64,000 bases of DNA, taken from assembly GCA_963930645.1 (NCBI GenBank), contig OZ005648.1, positions 6,276,131 through 6,340,130 of the forward strand, written 5' to 3'. Under the pieces are notes generated by a model, which worked only from the letters and a program-made list of their open reading frames with translations, was not told where the DNA came from and made no database searches. This DNA is from Salticus scenicus. Lineage: Eukaryota; Arthropoda; Arachnida; Araneae; Salticidae. The translations under genes were made by a program, and so were the position numbers. Of this stretch, positions 34,696 through 46,260 are shown in pieces. Each line of letters starts with the position of its first letter. Within the stretch, counting starts at the first letter, position 1.

Positions 34696-35474
34696 TATTA
34701 GTATTTGACGTTTAAAACGTTATCAGAGAAAATTATTTGCCTCCTTATTTTACTTTTTTTAATATATTGTGAATATTTAAAACAGTGGAATTTTAAAAAG
34801 TGAATAGAATACATAAGAAATTTTGCTATGTTTTCTTATTTTTAAATAAATTTTAATTATTCACTAGTTTTAATATGATTATGTACTTGTAATATTTATA
34901 TAATAATTAATTCTCTGAAAGGTGTGTCCAGTAATATATAACTGCATTTCGTAAAATAAAATTTTAATTCAGTTTCTTATATAATGTTAATTGTATAACA
35001 TTTTTTTGCGGGTCGAGGGTCGGGTTCCAGGTCAGAAGCTGCGGTTTGTGGGTCGAAAATCTTCCTGCGGGTCGGGTGCGGGTCAAGTTTACTCAACCCG
35101 CGCAGGACTCTAAATCGAATTCGTACAGGTATTGGTTAAACTTTGACCCAGTTCTGGTCTAATTTTGTACCATTTTAGAAAGAGGTCGGGATGAGTGCAT
35201 TTTCAAAACACACAGTGTCAATGCACATTTTTCTACAAAGTATATTAAAATTGTTTTCCATAAGAATAAACTAACGTAAAGTAAATGAAAATTTTATTTT
35301 GAAAATTGATTCAAAATAGAGGCATTATTTAAAAAACATTTCGTAAGGCAGACAACAGTACTACAATTTTCAGGAACCTCAAATTTACTCCGTAATAGGA
35401 AATTGCAACAGGTCGAAATTGATATGTTTAAATTTCATTTTTTCATTGTATTGACACTGTCCAATGACTTTTAA

Positions 35475-36008
35475 CCTTACAAGGCACCCAGTTCCATATG
35501 TGGAACACAGACTTTAATCGTTCCTATAGCTATAAAACTATGAGTAGCGACATCTCTTGACATCTTGATAGAAGCTACTGACATTTAGCAATGTAGTAAT
35601 ACGAATCTTTACCTTAAGAGGTCGTTAGTGTTTTTGTTATAGTGCACTCAGAGTGAAATTTGTTAGTCGTTTGTCTGAATTCAAAAATAAAAAAAAGAAT
35701 AGTTATTGAACAGTTTCGACTCGAAAAAAAAAAAAAAAAAAAATACTGTGTGTTATAACGAAGTGTATATTTTGCAAAGGTAAGTTTTTTTTTTTTTTTT
35801 TTATATATTACAATAGTAAACGTATTAGTAAATCATAGTTTTATGTATGTTCCACATACGGTATACGTTGAGCTAAAAAGTTGATTTTTCCGTAAAATAG
35901 GGTTTTATTTTTATAAGTTTTCCCTATCTTCTGATCACTCATTACAACCTATATATTTTTGTCGCGCACTAAAAAAAAAAAAAAAAAAAAAAAAGAGCCT
36001 TTTAAGGG
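35475..36008. mobile_element. TTAA-flanked piggyBac-type MITE, copy 2 of a pair
   Basis: TTAA at 35471-35474 and 36009-36012. The element is reverse-oriented relative to 5973-6488 and alignable over its full length. The left terminus CCTTACAAGGC is nearly intact. The right end (GAGCCTTTTAAGGG) has diverged from the perfect repeat of the other copy. A/T tracts at three positions differ in length between copies. Confidence 0.85.
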
Positions 36009-36529
36009 TTAATACTCAATTGCAAAATATTTCTGCTGCTGCAGGGTTGATGTATTGCTCCTATCTAAAAACTAGTTTCAGTTAAAAGAGTAGGGAAATT
36101 ATACATTAATACACACACAATTATTTATACACTATTATTTATATATAATAGCAAGTAAATTAGTCATATTTTCTCGTCGCTCTATTTTGCTAACAGACTA
36201 TTTCGTAAAAGATATTTCATATTTGATTAAACTCATATCTATTCAATAAGCGACTTTTTATTCTTTCGACTTTTATTCAACAGACCTGTGTACATATTTA
36301 TCTCTTTGAACTTAAAGGTATTTTGTAATAAAGAAAGAGATAAATGGACAGCCATGCAGTGTTATTAGGATTCCAAAAGTTTTTTCAATCGACAGAAAAA
36401 CGCCATCCCACATCAAGTAAAAATTTATGTTGCATTATTTAAATACAATTTTTATTAAAATCACACAATCAACTGTGGAAGAAAATCATATTTATTGAAA
36501 TTTAATTTTTCCGACTGAGTGAAAATAAT

Positions 36530-36601
36530 GCCTGGACCGGGACTCTAACCACGGATCTTTGACTTACAAGGTCAAGGCTCTACCAATTGAGCTATCCAGG
36601 C
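36530..36601 (-). tRNA. tRNA-Thr-like gene (TGT), left arm, mutated
   Basis: 72 nt of cloverleaf-like sequence on the minus strand. The A box TAGCTCAATTGG and anticodon loop CTTGTAA are present. The B box reads GGTTAGAGTCC where GGTTCGAGTCC is expected, which breaks the conserved TTC, so this arm is probably less active. Part of the retroposon, not a free-standing tRNA gene. Confidence 0.6.
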
Positions 36602-36655
36602 CTACACCCCGGTCAGCATTACTCACTCAGACAACCTTTAGGCACCGGGGTGTCG

Positions 36656-36727
36656 GCCTGGATAGCTCAGTTGGTAGAGCCTTGACCTTGTAAGTCAAAG
36701 ATCCGGGGTTCGAGTCCCGGTCCAGAC
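36656..36727 (+). tRNA. tRNA-Thr-like gene (TGT), right arm
   Basis: 72 nt on the plus strand. The A box TAGCTCAGTTGG and B box GGTTCGAGTCC match pol III consensus. The anticodon stem TTGAC/GTCAA encloses loop CTTGTAA with anticodon TGT at 36689-36691. The acceptor stem GCCTGGA/TCCAGAC has one mismatch. It could be functional as a promoter and perhaps as a tRNA, but lies inside a mobile palindrome. Confidence 0.65.
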
Positions 36728-36784
36728 ATTATTTTCACTCAGTCGGAAAAATAAAAAAAAATTTCAATAAATATTATTTAAATA

Positions 36785-37225
36785 GTTATCAGTAGGAACT
36801 TAAATGAAAAAGACTCATTAAAAAATAAATAATAATAATGACTTTTTTGCTTGTTATAATTTTTAATCATTTGCATAATATCTATCAAGTGAGTTCGAAA
36901 GTTATGGTTCTAAGATAAAATACATTTCAATTTTTCTTGTATATAGTAATTTCAATCGAACATGTATGCATTTATAAGTATTCGCGATACGAAAAAAAAG
37001 AAAAATGATTTTTGTATTTCATCTATTTTACCTTTTTTTTGAGTCTCCACCACTGACCAAGAGTTTTACTTTAGAAGCTGGGAGGAAAGCGCGATTGTGG
37101 TGTAGGAATTAAAGCCGATTGACTGCACATGTTTCAATATCCTCTGTAGGATTTTTTTTTTTTTTTTTTTTTTAAAGGAGTTCTAGCTCGTCTTTACGCA
37201 AGTTTCTGAAAACCCTCTAAAAACT
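36785..37225. other. Gene-free interval
   Basis: AT-rich with a T tract at 37151-37173. No coding region. Confidence 0.5.
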
Positions 37226-37227
37226 CA

Positions 37228-37302
37228 AAATGGCTCAGTCCACGAGCGTGACCTGGAGCTGGTAGACGGGAGGTGCCAGTTTCGAATCCGAATTGCGCTC
37301 GT
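37228..37302 (+). repeat. Possible second tRNA-derived repeat
   Basis: TGGCTCAGTCC at 37231-37241 resembles a pol III A box, and GTTTCGAATCC at 37279-37289 resembles a B box at tRNA-like spacing. The sequence between does not fold into an obvious cloverleaf. It may be the head of an old SINE, but no second copy is visible in this window. Confidence 0.3.
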
Positions 37303-38791
37303 AAACTTAGTTATTCGAAATTATCTGTGTTTTTCACTAAATCTTGCAAAATAGGATACTTTGAACAATTCATAGATTTACCATTTCAGAAAGCCAATTA
37401 AGGAAAAAAAAATAATTTTTCATCCACATGTTGTTTTGCAAACTCCGTATTCGCACGAGCCAAGTTGCCCTCAGTATTTTACCGAAATAAGTAGGAAAAA
37501 TAAGTTTAATAATCACTTTAACGCAGAACTAGTTAAAAGAGCATCAGGATAAATGAATATCAAAATTATTAAAATTAGATGAAAAACGTGTAAAACTTGC
37601 CATGAAATGGATTAAATTAAATTTAAGAGATTCACATTATCAATTTATTTATTTTTTAAGTTTTGTTAAGAGAGAGCGTACACCATCTCTTGGGAAAAAA
37701 TTATAAAAAAATGTAAGACAAAATATATGACCTTTTTTAAAAAGTTAGTTATATAAAATTAAGCTTTGCTTTAAAAGGAGAAAAAAACAAATAAAAAATA
37801 AATAAAATAAATATTAAAGCCATATAAAGCCAATGCTAAAAGTCGAGAAAAAAGTATTCTAAAAGTAGAATAATTTAAATTTTATATGAAAGTGATTTAT
37901 TTTGTTTCTCTTAACAATTCTTTAAGATCAATTTATTAAAAAAAAATTAAGTTTCATTTTATTTATTACGATGCTTTAAATTTCGGCAGCATTGCCTTTT
38001 TCTTTATTATTGTATTAATTGAACTTACTAATCATTAATTAATTTTCATCTTTCAAAGCTGTAATTTTAATAAATTTCGACTAATTTAATTTTAATTGTT
38101 AACAATTTTGAAATTATTTCTGTGACTAAAATTATTTATCAAGTCAGTGAAAGGCAAATATGAGAGTGGGTAATAGATTTTTTTTTCCCTTATTACTCTG
38201 AAAACTTGGAATTTTTAATACTTAGTTTTACAAAGTACAAACATAAATTTCTCACACACTATTTTTTTTTTTTTAGTACATTTTTTGTAACTAAAGAAAT
38301 AATTTCTGCATAATAACTAAAGGACACCATTAAAAGGTAATCATTTATTATTATTATTATTTTTTTTTTTTAAGGTTTTAAATATTTAATTGCCAAATTA
38401 TGAAATTATGAACCAAAAAATTATTATAAAGAATACCTAACAATCTTTAAAGGGACAATTACGAATTATTCGCGATTATAATTTTGACTAGCGATTTTTA
38501 CACTTTTAAATTGAGTTTTTTAATAATTTAAATTTATTTATTTTTATTCCTTTCATATATATATATATATATATATGAATTGTTTATTAAGAATATTTTT
38601 AATTAAAGTTAGATAAGATGGCTAATTTAAGGTTAATAAAGTAGGAGAATAATCCTTAACATAAAAAAATTATAATATCATCAATGTACCGGTATAAAAT
38701 AATATGTTCATAACGGAAATTTTGCTCATAATTATAAAGATATAAATATGATAACAGACTCGAGCTACTACCACCTTGTGTGATACCAACC

Positions 38792-38838
<47 letters not shown>

Positions 38839-41077
38839 TTATAAATAATTTGATAAAGATCAGTTAATTTTATATTATTAAATAGGTCAGCATACATGTA
38901 TCCTTAACTAACATAATGATGAGCAAATATATACGAATATATAAGTTTAGATGAATAAGCTACAAGTTTGCAAATATAATATTTCATATAAAAATTATAA
39001 ATTTAAAAATTCAATGGATGAGATATATTTTTCATTTTAGTAATTTGAAAAACAAAAGCCTTTTAAAGCGCTAAAAATGGTCCATTCATTTTGACACGTT
39101 GCATTCAAATTCAGCAAATTCTTTACTCTAGTCTCTTTCTTTGGCCAGTAAACATAAATCTTTCGACTACATATATGTAATTGGTACTCCAAGATACCCA
39201 ACATGAGTGCCATAATCTTATATATTGTTTTGTTTCTCTCTTTATATTTCACATTGTTTCAACACCTGTGCACTAAGAGAGTCACACTTCCGCGGCCTCA
39301 GCTGGTCAGTCGGGAGCTTGCTCTAGGGATTTGGGGGGAAGGGGAGAGGCTGAATCGAGCATTGATTTTCGCTTTGCCCTAACCTTCTGCACCTCCACGT
39401 GCGGCAAATTTCTCCACAAAAGATGCTCCCTGCCCCCTGATTTTCTCTCCTCCGCTTCTTTTCTTCTATCACATCCGCTGGGGCAATTGTCCACAGATTG
39501 TCTGGCAACTTTGGTCACTTTATTTCTCTTCGTATATGAGTTATGTAGGAGGGAGGTTTTCGCTTTTATTTTATTCCTACCGTTTCGATATAAACTGGTA
39601 AAAAAAAATAAAATAAAAGTGAATATGAAAATATGAAATATTCATAAAAATGGGAACGTTTCTGAAATTTTTCCTTTTATAGTGATTGACTGGGATTATT
39701 TCATTTTCTGTACATTTTTTTAACTGTAGAATGTTGTGTCGAGGGTGTTGTAGGTGCCATCGAGTGTAAGTTTGCTACGATCAGAAATTTCAGGGTTCGC
39801 CAACCAGTGGTCGCTGACTGCTTCTAGTATTCAGTAAAGAAGACGTCATAGCAATATTTTTTATAACTTAACTCCATGATGCCATGGCATCAGGCGGAAA
39901 CACAAAAGTTGTTACCATCCTCGTTTAGACAATATTTACGCATTCCCTATTTCGGAATTGACTGACTGTACATATGTTCTGATGAGCCAAACTGCGGAGT
40001 ATTATTGCAGAGCTAATAAACATGTCATCGTATTTCACACAATGCGAAATATGGCTGTTGAAAATATCGTGCCAACATCTTTGTTATAGTTAAAGTTTAA
40101 ACAAAAATTGAAGTGCATCGAGAGAGTCATAAAATCGAGGAAAAACAAATTATTTGAAACTAAACGATAAGAAAATAAATGTCTTACAGTTTTGAAATTT
40201 TTAAATTGCGTTTTCCCAGTTTGTCCCATCTTTTTTCATGAATTCATGATTTTCAAAATGATAAAATTTTTACAGATATTTAAGAAAATACTTAATATTT
40301 TTTTGGATAATTAATAGAATCTACTTAAAAGAAATAATTAGTTTTTGCAAAAAAAAAAAAAAAAAAAAAAAGAAGAAGAAGAAAAGAAAGAAAGAAATTA
40401 AAAACTGTATGCAAGTCAAAATTTGCAAAATACACGTTTTTTGTTAAATTTTATTTTTAATGTTTTTTTTTTTTTTTTTTTTTCCTTTTAAAGATAATTG
40501 CATAATCTATCTATCCCTAATTCTTTTAAGTAAGTTCTATACAATAAATAAATAAACATATAAAAATAAATAAAATAAATAAAGCCTTTTCTTAACTATC
40601 TGTAGAAGTTTTGGCATTTTGATGATCATGAAAAACGGAAACTGAGAAAACGCAAGTTATAGATTTCATAACTATAAAACAATTATCAAAATACATAAGA
40701 ACTGTTGCCTGAATATATATTTTACTGAACAAACTTAATGCAATTCAATTTATAAATATTAAAGGGAAATATGAGATTCTGTATGAAATCTTCAGGGGTC
40801 CCAAGTTCCCTTAAGTGATGAGTAGAAATTCAGAACTTTGTAAAATAGAAAGAATCCTTTCTTCTCCGATATCTATTTAATTTATTTACAAAAAATTCTA
40901 AATAATTTCTGTTTGTCATTTCAAAAGATGGCCTACTTAAAATAGGTACAACTTCTTTGTAGTGATAATAATAAGTTAATAAATAAGTTAATAATAAGTT
41001 AATAAATAATCAGTTAATAAATATTAACTGATTTTATAAAAAAGCTCAATTTTCTTATATCGATAAAAATTAGATTA

Positions 41078-41132
<55 letters not shown>

Positions 41133-41208
41133 GAATAATTTAATTCCTTGACAACTCAGCAAATGATAGATAGATGAAAATACCAACAATGAAATTTTAA
41201 ATGAGATG

Positions 41209-41254
<46 letters not shown>

Positions 41255-41300
41255 TATTCCTATTGATACTATCAATATGCCAAAAGGTACTTAGTAGTAA
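37303..41300. other. Gene-free interval with microsatellites
   Basis: (AT)n at 38557-38577, 38796-38834, 41083-41128 and 41216-41252. An A tract at 40348-40371 grades into GAA-rich sequence. A GC-richer block (about 39255-39570) stands out and holds 60-100-codon frames on both strands over the same bases, none with a recognised domain. It could be an exon or conserved non-coding element that I cannot identify. Confidence 0.45.
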
Positions 41301-41303
41301 GTG

Positions 41304-41310
41304 CACTGTC

Positions 41311-41343
<33 letters not shown>

Positions 41344-41469
41344 TGTTTGCTGCCAGAAATTTTCTGTGATTCAGAAAAATACGTTCTATCAACGTAATTT
41401 TTCCGTTGATAGAACGTATTTTTTTGAATTACAGAAAATTTCTGGCAACAAACAGGACTTTTGACAGTG
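41304..41469. mobile_element. Hairpin MITE with one-arm poly(A) expansion
   Basis: The ends CACTGTCAAAA and TTTTGACAGTG are inverted repeats. Inside, the arm containing GTCCTGTTTG, CAGAAATTTTCTG and ATACGTTCTATCAACG is repeated in inverse orientation around a centre at about 41400. The left arm has about 25 extra adenines (41311-41339) absent from the right arm. Class uncertain because no target duplication is evident. Confidence 0.7.
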
Positions 41470-41870
41470 TGAATAAAACCCTTATTTTTGAATTATAAAT
41501 TAATGGTATATATAAAAAAAAGTATAAAAATAAAATTTAATAAAAGTATAAAAGTATAAAATTCATATTTTCAATGCTACATTTTGAAATAAAAAATGAG
41601 TTGACAGAAGAGAAAGCATAGCTCAATATCACATATAAACTGTAGATCTCGAGACATGTGTGTTAAGTGTAAATATGAGAAATTAATAATTTTTGATAAT
41701 AGGAATAAAACAGAAACTGTGTAAGCTTAAACAAGTTTTTGTTGACTTGTTATTTTAATGTGTTTATCGAATCGCGAGACTTAAATTTCCAATGACTTCT
41801 CTGAATAGTATTAAAATCTAAATCTTCTAAAAGTTTAGAATTTGTACTAAGCACACGTGTTAACATAGTA

Positions 41871-42935
41871 ATTAAAAAACACTTTAAACACGCATTAAAA
41901 TTTATTAAAATCGTTTACTTAGCTTTTCGCCACCACGTTATGGCATCATCAGGTAATTTACACAAAAACAGATGAGACAGCATCTTATATATACCAGGAA
42001 TTTTGATACGGTTACAGTATAAGGATAACTTGAATAAAATAGGATGAATCCAATTGTTACTTGAGCATGCAATGATGGGTTGAGAACAAATAAGGGAGCA
42101 GCAGGACTACATTCTGTAGGCTTCAGTAGGAGCAACTTTGTCAGGAACGATGTCTTATATTAACATAAAAATTACGTAGTTACAGGAATTCAGGAAATAA
42201 GGCCAGCAGTCTTCAGTAGGAGCAACTTTGTCAGGAACGATGTCTTATATTGAACATAAAAATTACGTAGTTACAGGAATTCCGGAAATAAGGCCAGCAG
42301 TCTTCAGTAGGAGCAACTTTGTCAGGAACGATGTCTTATATTGAACATAAAAATTACGTAGTTACAGGAATTCAGGAAATAAGGCCAGCAGTCTTCAGTA
42401 GGAGCAACTTTGTCAGGAACGATGTCTTATATTGAACATAAAAATTACGTAGTTACAGGAATTCAGGAAATAAGGTATCTAGGATGGTCATACCAGGGTA
42501 ATATGCCCCAAATATTTGTAGAAGAAACTTAATTTTAAAAAGTAAACGATTTCCAATAACAACATGTAGCATACAACTTGAAAAATTGAGGTTAATTCAT
42601 GTAACTGCACACCTGTCATTGAACACCTTATTTCCTGAATTCCTGTAACTACGTAATTTTTATGTTCAATATAAGACATCGTTCCTGACAGAGTTGCTCC
42701 TACTGAAGCCTACAGAATGCCCTTATTTGTTCTCAACCAATCGTTACGTGCTCAAGTAACAAATGGATTCATCCTATTTTATTCAGGTTATCCTTATACT
42801 GTAACCGTATCAAAATTCCTGGTATATATAAGATGCTGTCTCATCTGTTTTTGTGTAAATCACCTGATGATGCCATAACGTTGTGGCGAAAACGATTTTA
42901 ATAAATTTTAATTCGTGTTTAAAGTGTTTTTTAAT
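41871..42935. repeat. Penelope-like inverted-repeat structure
   Basis: The left arm (41871-42211, continued by extra tandem units to 42478) and right arm (42626-42935) are reverse complements. They are separated by a 147-bp unique centre. The plus-strand right arm ends with CACCTGATGATGCC, a short loop, TGGCGAAAACG and then ATTTTAATAAATTTTAATTC. This resembles the CTGATGA...GAAA core of hammerhead motifs in Penelope-like element termini. No reverse transcriptase frame is present, so only terminal repeats remain. Short frames in the arms are not genes. Confidence 0.55.
42121..42478 (+). repeat. Four tandem units of 90-91 bp
   Basis: Units begin CTTCAGTAGG at 42121, 42211, 42302 and 42393. They are nearly identical, each containing AACTTTGTCAGGAACGATG, ATTACGTAGTTACAGGAATT and a GGCCAGCAGT junction. 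The right arm of the surrounding inverted repeat has a single unit, so the expansion occurred in the left arm only. Confidence 0.92.
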
Positions 42936-43208
42936 ATATTTTAATTCTCTGAATATTAGCTACATTTTTGTCATTTCTCATCAAAATAGCCTTTTGATGA
43001 ATCTTCATAAATCAGAACAATTCCTTTTTACTTTCCAGATGCCCCAAACGCGCTATAAAACACCTCAAGCATGACAACCTCAGAAACATTACGTATGAAT
43101 CATGACTCTCCACTCCGAACTCGGAAATCACCCACTGTAGTAACTCCATTTTGATACAAAAACTTCGCTTAATAACGGTATATAAATAACTGAATTTGAA
43201 AATCACAG

Positions 43209-43245
<37 letters not shown>

Positions 43246-45170
43246 TAAATTTTCATACGTTTACGCTTGGGTCCTATAAAGAAGACAGCGCATGGATCTT
43301 TTCCCGTTATCGTATTCGGGCAAAGGAACTTGCCTGGATGGGATGGAGCTGAAGCGTGTCCATACGGCCTGTATTGGCTCGCTTAAGTACCGTGACGGGT
43401 AGTTTGTGGTACTACTCGTGGTATCACTGGCCGAAAACCGAAGAAAAAAATCGCATACGGTATTGTTTTAGAGTCTAAATGGGTATTTAAACAAAGACAG
43501 GGAAAAAAAAAATCCATATGGACATTTTTCAACTTTTAAATTTAGATGCCGAGCTCCATTTCAGATACACCAAGGGAGAAATATTATTTCAGTATACTAA
43601 AATTGTTTGCTTGTTTGGTTAACTAGTTAGGCTTATTATTTAGAAGAAAAAAGTGTATCTTTCAAAAATAGACACATCTGTTAATGAATGCAATTATTGC
43701 AGAATATAAAATTAAAAGCGAAAATGCAAATTAGAAGGCTTAGATTTTCTAAAAAAAAAAAAAAAAAAGTGTGTTGCTAAAATTTATATAGCAAATAAAT
43801 TCAAGGATACCTTAAAATTATTTATATAAAACTGGCAAGTTTTTTTTTTTTTTTTTTTACATGTTTTTATTTATTAATTTATTTTATGCAGCGTAGGAAC
43901 TCCAACTAATATAAAAGGGAAGTTTTTCGATAATAGGATTATCTCTCGTAAAATTTCGATAACAATCTAAATAGGAATTTCACAATATATAGCTTGTGTT
44001 CTAGATATAATTAGCTGCTAACAACTCTAGATAAAGTATTCATGCTTATAGCTTTCTTAAACTATATTGAAATCAATGGCTCCGAAAATCTTATTTTTTA
44101 AAATAATGTGCCAGCACAAAAGCTTTTTATCGACTTGAAAACTTAGACTGGCTTATGTTTTCAATAACGAAGCACTAAAAAAAAAAAAAATATATATTTT
44201 TTTTTACGCATAAAAGGATGACATGTTTGCAATACGATGACACAATATTCACTGATCTTTTATTATACAGTCTAGTTTATGGGTTAATGAGATTAAGATT
44301 AAATATATATGGATGGACATGAAAAAGTTAAAGTTTTTTATTTCGATTGTGTCAAAATGACATACTTTTCAGTGTATTTTGATGTCCAATTTTTTGAAAT
44401 TAAATCTAGGATAACCGAGGAAAAGTAGAAAAAACTTAAAAAAAAAAAAAAAAAAAGAAATGTGAACACAATTTAAGTTTTTACAAATTTGCTTGAAACA
44501 ATATCTTAAATATTAAGAGGCGCGTTGGATTTCGTTCTGATGGAGACCTAATTGGAATACTTTTATTGGTTTTCCGAACAGCTGTCACAACAAACACGAA
44601 AACTTGAAAATTTTATGTAATGGTACACCTTAAAAAAAAAAAAAAAAAAAAAATCAATATGAAAAATTGTTACATCAAATGAACAAATTAAAATCCATAT
44701 TTAATTTTTTTGTTGCCTCAAATTTTGAACGTGCATTTCTGTTAATTTCCTATTTATTTCTGATTGATTTTATTCCAAAGTATTTTTGAATATAAAGAGG
44801 AAGTTACGGAATTTTCTATAACTGCACGTTTATGAAAATGAACGAATTATCTTGCTTACATTGAAAATAAAATTATCAAATTGAAGGAAACGTTAAGAGC
44901 TAAAACATCATAAGTAGTTCCTATTTGACATATTTTTCTCTTTTTAACAAAAGAAATCAATAAGCTATTTCTATTTCATACAGCACTTGTTTTTGCTAAA
45001 TCGTCCTTAAAATATTTTTTAATTAGATTCGTGGAATTAAAATACTTATTAGTAGATTCCATATTAACTGAAATGCTGCATAAAATATTTATAAGAAAAT
45101 CCATAAACATCAATCAGATATTATAATTAAGATTAAAAACCATTAAAAGTTTAAAATTATAAAACATTTC
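42936..45170. other. Gene-free interval
   Basis: Long T tract at 43210-43240 and several A tracts (43752-43768, 44432-44456, 44632-44653). A GC-richer block at about 43262-43460, containing GGCAAAGGAACTTGCCTGG and GTATTGGCTCGCTTAAG, has no frame I can support. Its origin is unknown. Confidence 0.45.
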
Positions 45171-45174
45171 ACGT

Positions 45175-45280
45175 GTATAAATAATATATAAAAGGTAACA
45201 AACCACTTTAAAACACGTAGATAAAATATTTTTATTAAAAACGACACAAAGCCATTATAACAATAGCATCATCAGGTGCA
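45175..45280 (-). repeat. Second Penelope-like terminus
   Basis: The minus strand reads CACCTGATGATGC, a loop, ATGGCTTTGTGTCG, TTTTTAATAAAA and ACGTGTTTTAAAGTGG. These are the same ordered blocks as the end of the 41871-42935 structure, but diverged, with the GAAA core element lost. Confidence 0.4.
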
Positions 45281-45284
45281 ATTG

Positions 45285-45356
45285 CGTTACCACCGCACTT
45301 TAGAATGTAGAAAAAGAGGGGAAAAAAGCTAAAAACTCCATAGGAATAGCATGGGA

Positions 45357-45392
<36 letters not shown>

Positions 45393-45508
45393 TACACCGG
45401 AAGTAATAAAAGGACAAAATTGACTAGAAAAAGACATCGAAGAGCGGAGACGGGCGGGCTGGGGCGTTAAATATATCGTCCAGGGTTTATACGACTCGCC
45501 TAGTATAA
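45285..45508 (-). repeat. Repeat family A, copy 4
   Basis: Inverse copy of the 4836-5075 repeat, from the CCACCGCACTTTAGAATGTAG end to the CGACTCGCCTAGTATAA end. It has a long A tract (45358-45387) where copy 1 has a T tract. Directly adjoins the Penelope-like terminus. Confidence 0.65.
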
Positions 45509-45519
45509 TGCAAAGGAAA

Positions 45520-45552
<33 letters not shown>

Positions 45553-46206
45553 ATCATACAGAATTTAAAAAGCTTTCAAATTCTGTTTTGCTTGTAATCA
45601 TTCTAGAAGTATATATATAATTCCGATATGATAAATTTTGAGCATAATTGTCATTTTTTGTTTTCCATGTGAATAAGAAAAATAAAATCTTATTTAGCTC
45701 AACTACTTTTTTAACGTTTCGTGTTTTGGAGATTATTAATATTAATATTATTATTACTATTATTATTAAAAGCATTTATTTTTTATAAATGTACTTTTTA
45801 TAAATATAATTTTTTCGAAATATATTACACAATCCTACTCTAGAAGTGAACAGAAGTTTCAAGTGTCAGTAAGAAAGCAAAAATTAAGCCTACACGGAAA
45901 ATTATTATTATTATAAGCGTCACAAGGCATTAGATTTTTTTTTTTTTTTATAACCCAACTGCATTAAGTATAAAAAGAAACGAATTTTTCTAGTATTGAT
46001 AAATTGAGTAGGAAGTGAGATGTGAGATTTTAAATATTTAATTTAGCTATAACAAAATTCTAAATCTGTATGAAGTGTGCCTACACTTATTTAAAAGCTT
46101 TTAATTGTGCCCCAAATTCAAAAAGTAAGAAAATCACTGGTTATGGTTATAGGTATGTTTGGTCTACTTTACGTAAATCGTAGCCAAATTAAAACAATTA
46201 AAGAAA

Positions 46207-46260
<54 letters not shown>

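Larger units (their letters stand above)
33927..35112. mobile_element. Non-autonomous hAT-type element with nested insertions
   Basis: The 8-bp target duplication AATCGAAT flanks the element at 33919-33926 and 35113-35120. The left end is GAGAGCCCTGTATCGGGT, and the right end reads (reverse complement) TAGAGTCCTGCGCGGGT. These are imperfect terminal inverted repeats of the TAGAG-CCTG-GCGGGT kind known in hAT elements. Both subterminal regions are enriched in CGGGTCGGGT-like words. No transposase frame is present. Two shorter inverted-repeat elements lie inside at 34178-34368 and 34374-34695. Confidence 0.8.
36446..36772 (-). mobile_element. Palindromic tRNA-Thr-derived retroposon, copy 1
   Basis: The 12-bp direct repeat ATTATTTAAATA (36434-36445 and 36773-36784) brackets the element. 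Read on the minus strand it consists of an AT-rich edge, a CCGACTGAGTGAAAATAATG arm, an antisense tRNA gene, a short spacer, a sense tRNA gene and the mirror of the arm. A unique tail containing TTCCACAGTTGATTGTGTG follows and ends in a short A-rich stretch. Target duplications of variable length (compare 16 bp in the second copy) and a one-sided A-rich tail indicate LINE-type reverse transcription rather than DNA transposition. The paired tRNA genes make the RNA self-complementary over most of its length. Confidence 0.8.

Noticed and set aside
36530..36727. Two ordinary tRNA genes in divergent arrangement
   Set aside because: Mirrored arms, a target duplication and a second mobile copy at 51.4 kb show that they are parts of a retroposon, although one may keep pol III promoter function.
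39306..39636. Three overlapping frames in a GC-richer block
   Set aside because: All share the same bases on opposite strands and none shows a domain. The block itself is noted.
38670..41397. Frames containing IYIYIY repeats near (AT)n tracts
   Set aside because: Pure translation of dinucleotide microsatellites.
42121..42478. CRISPR-like array (four regular 91-bp units)
   Set aside because: The units are contiguous and nearly identical throughout, with no variable spacers. It is a eukaryotic tandem repeat within an inverted repeat.
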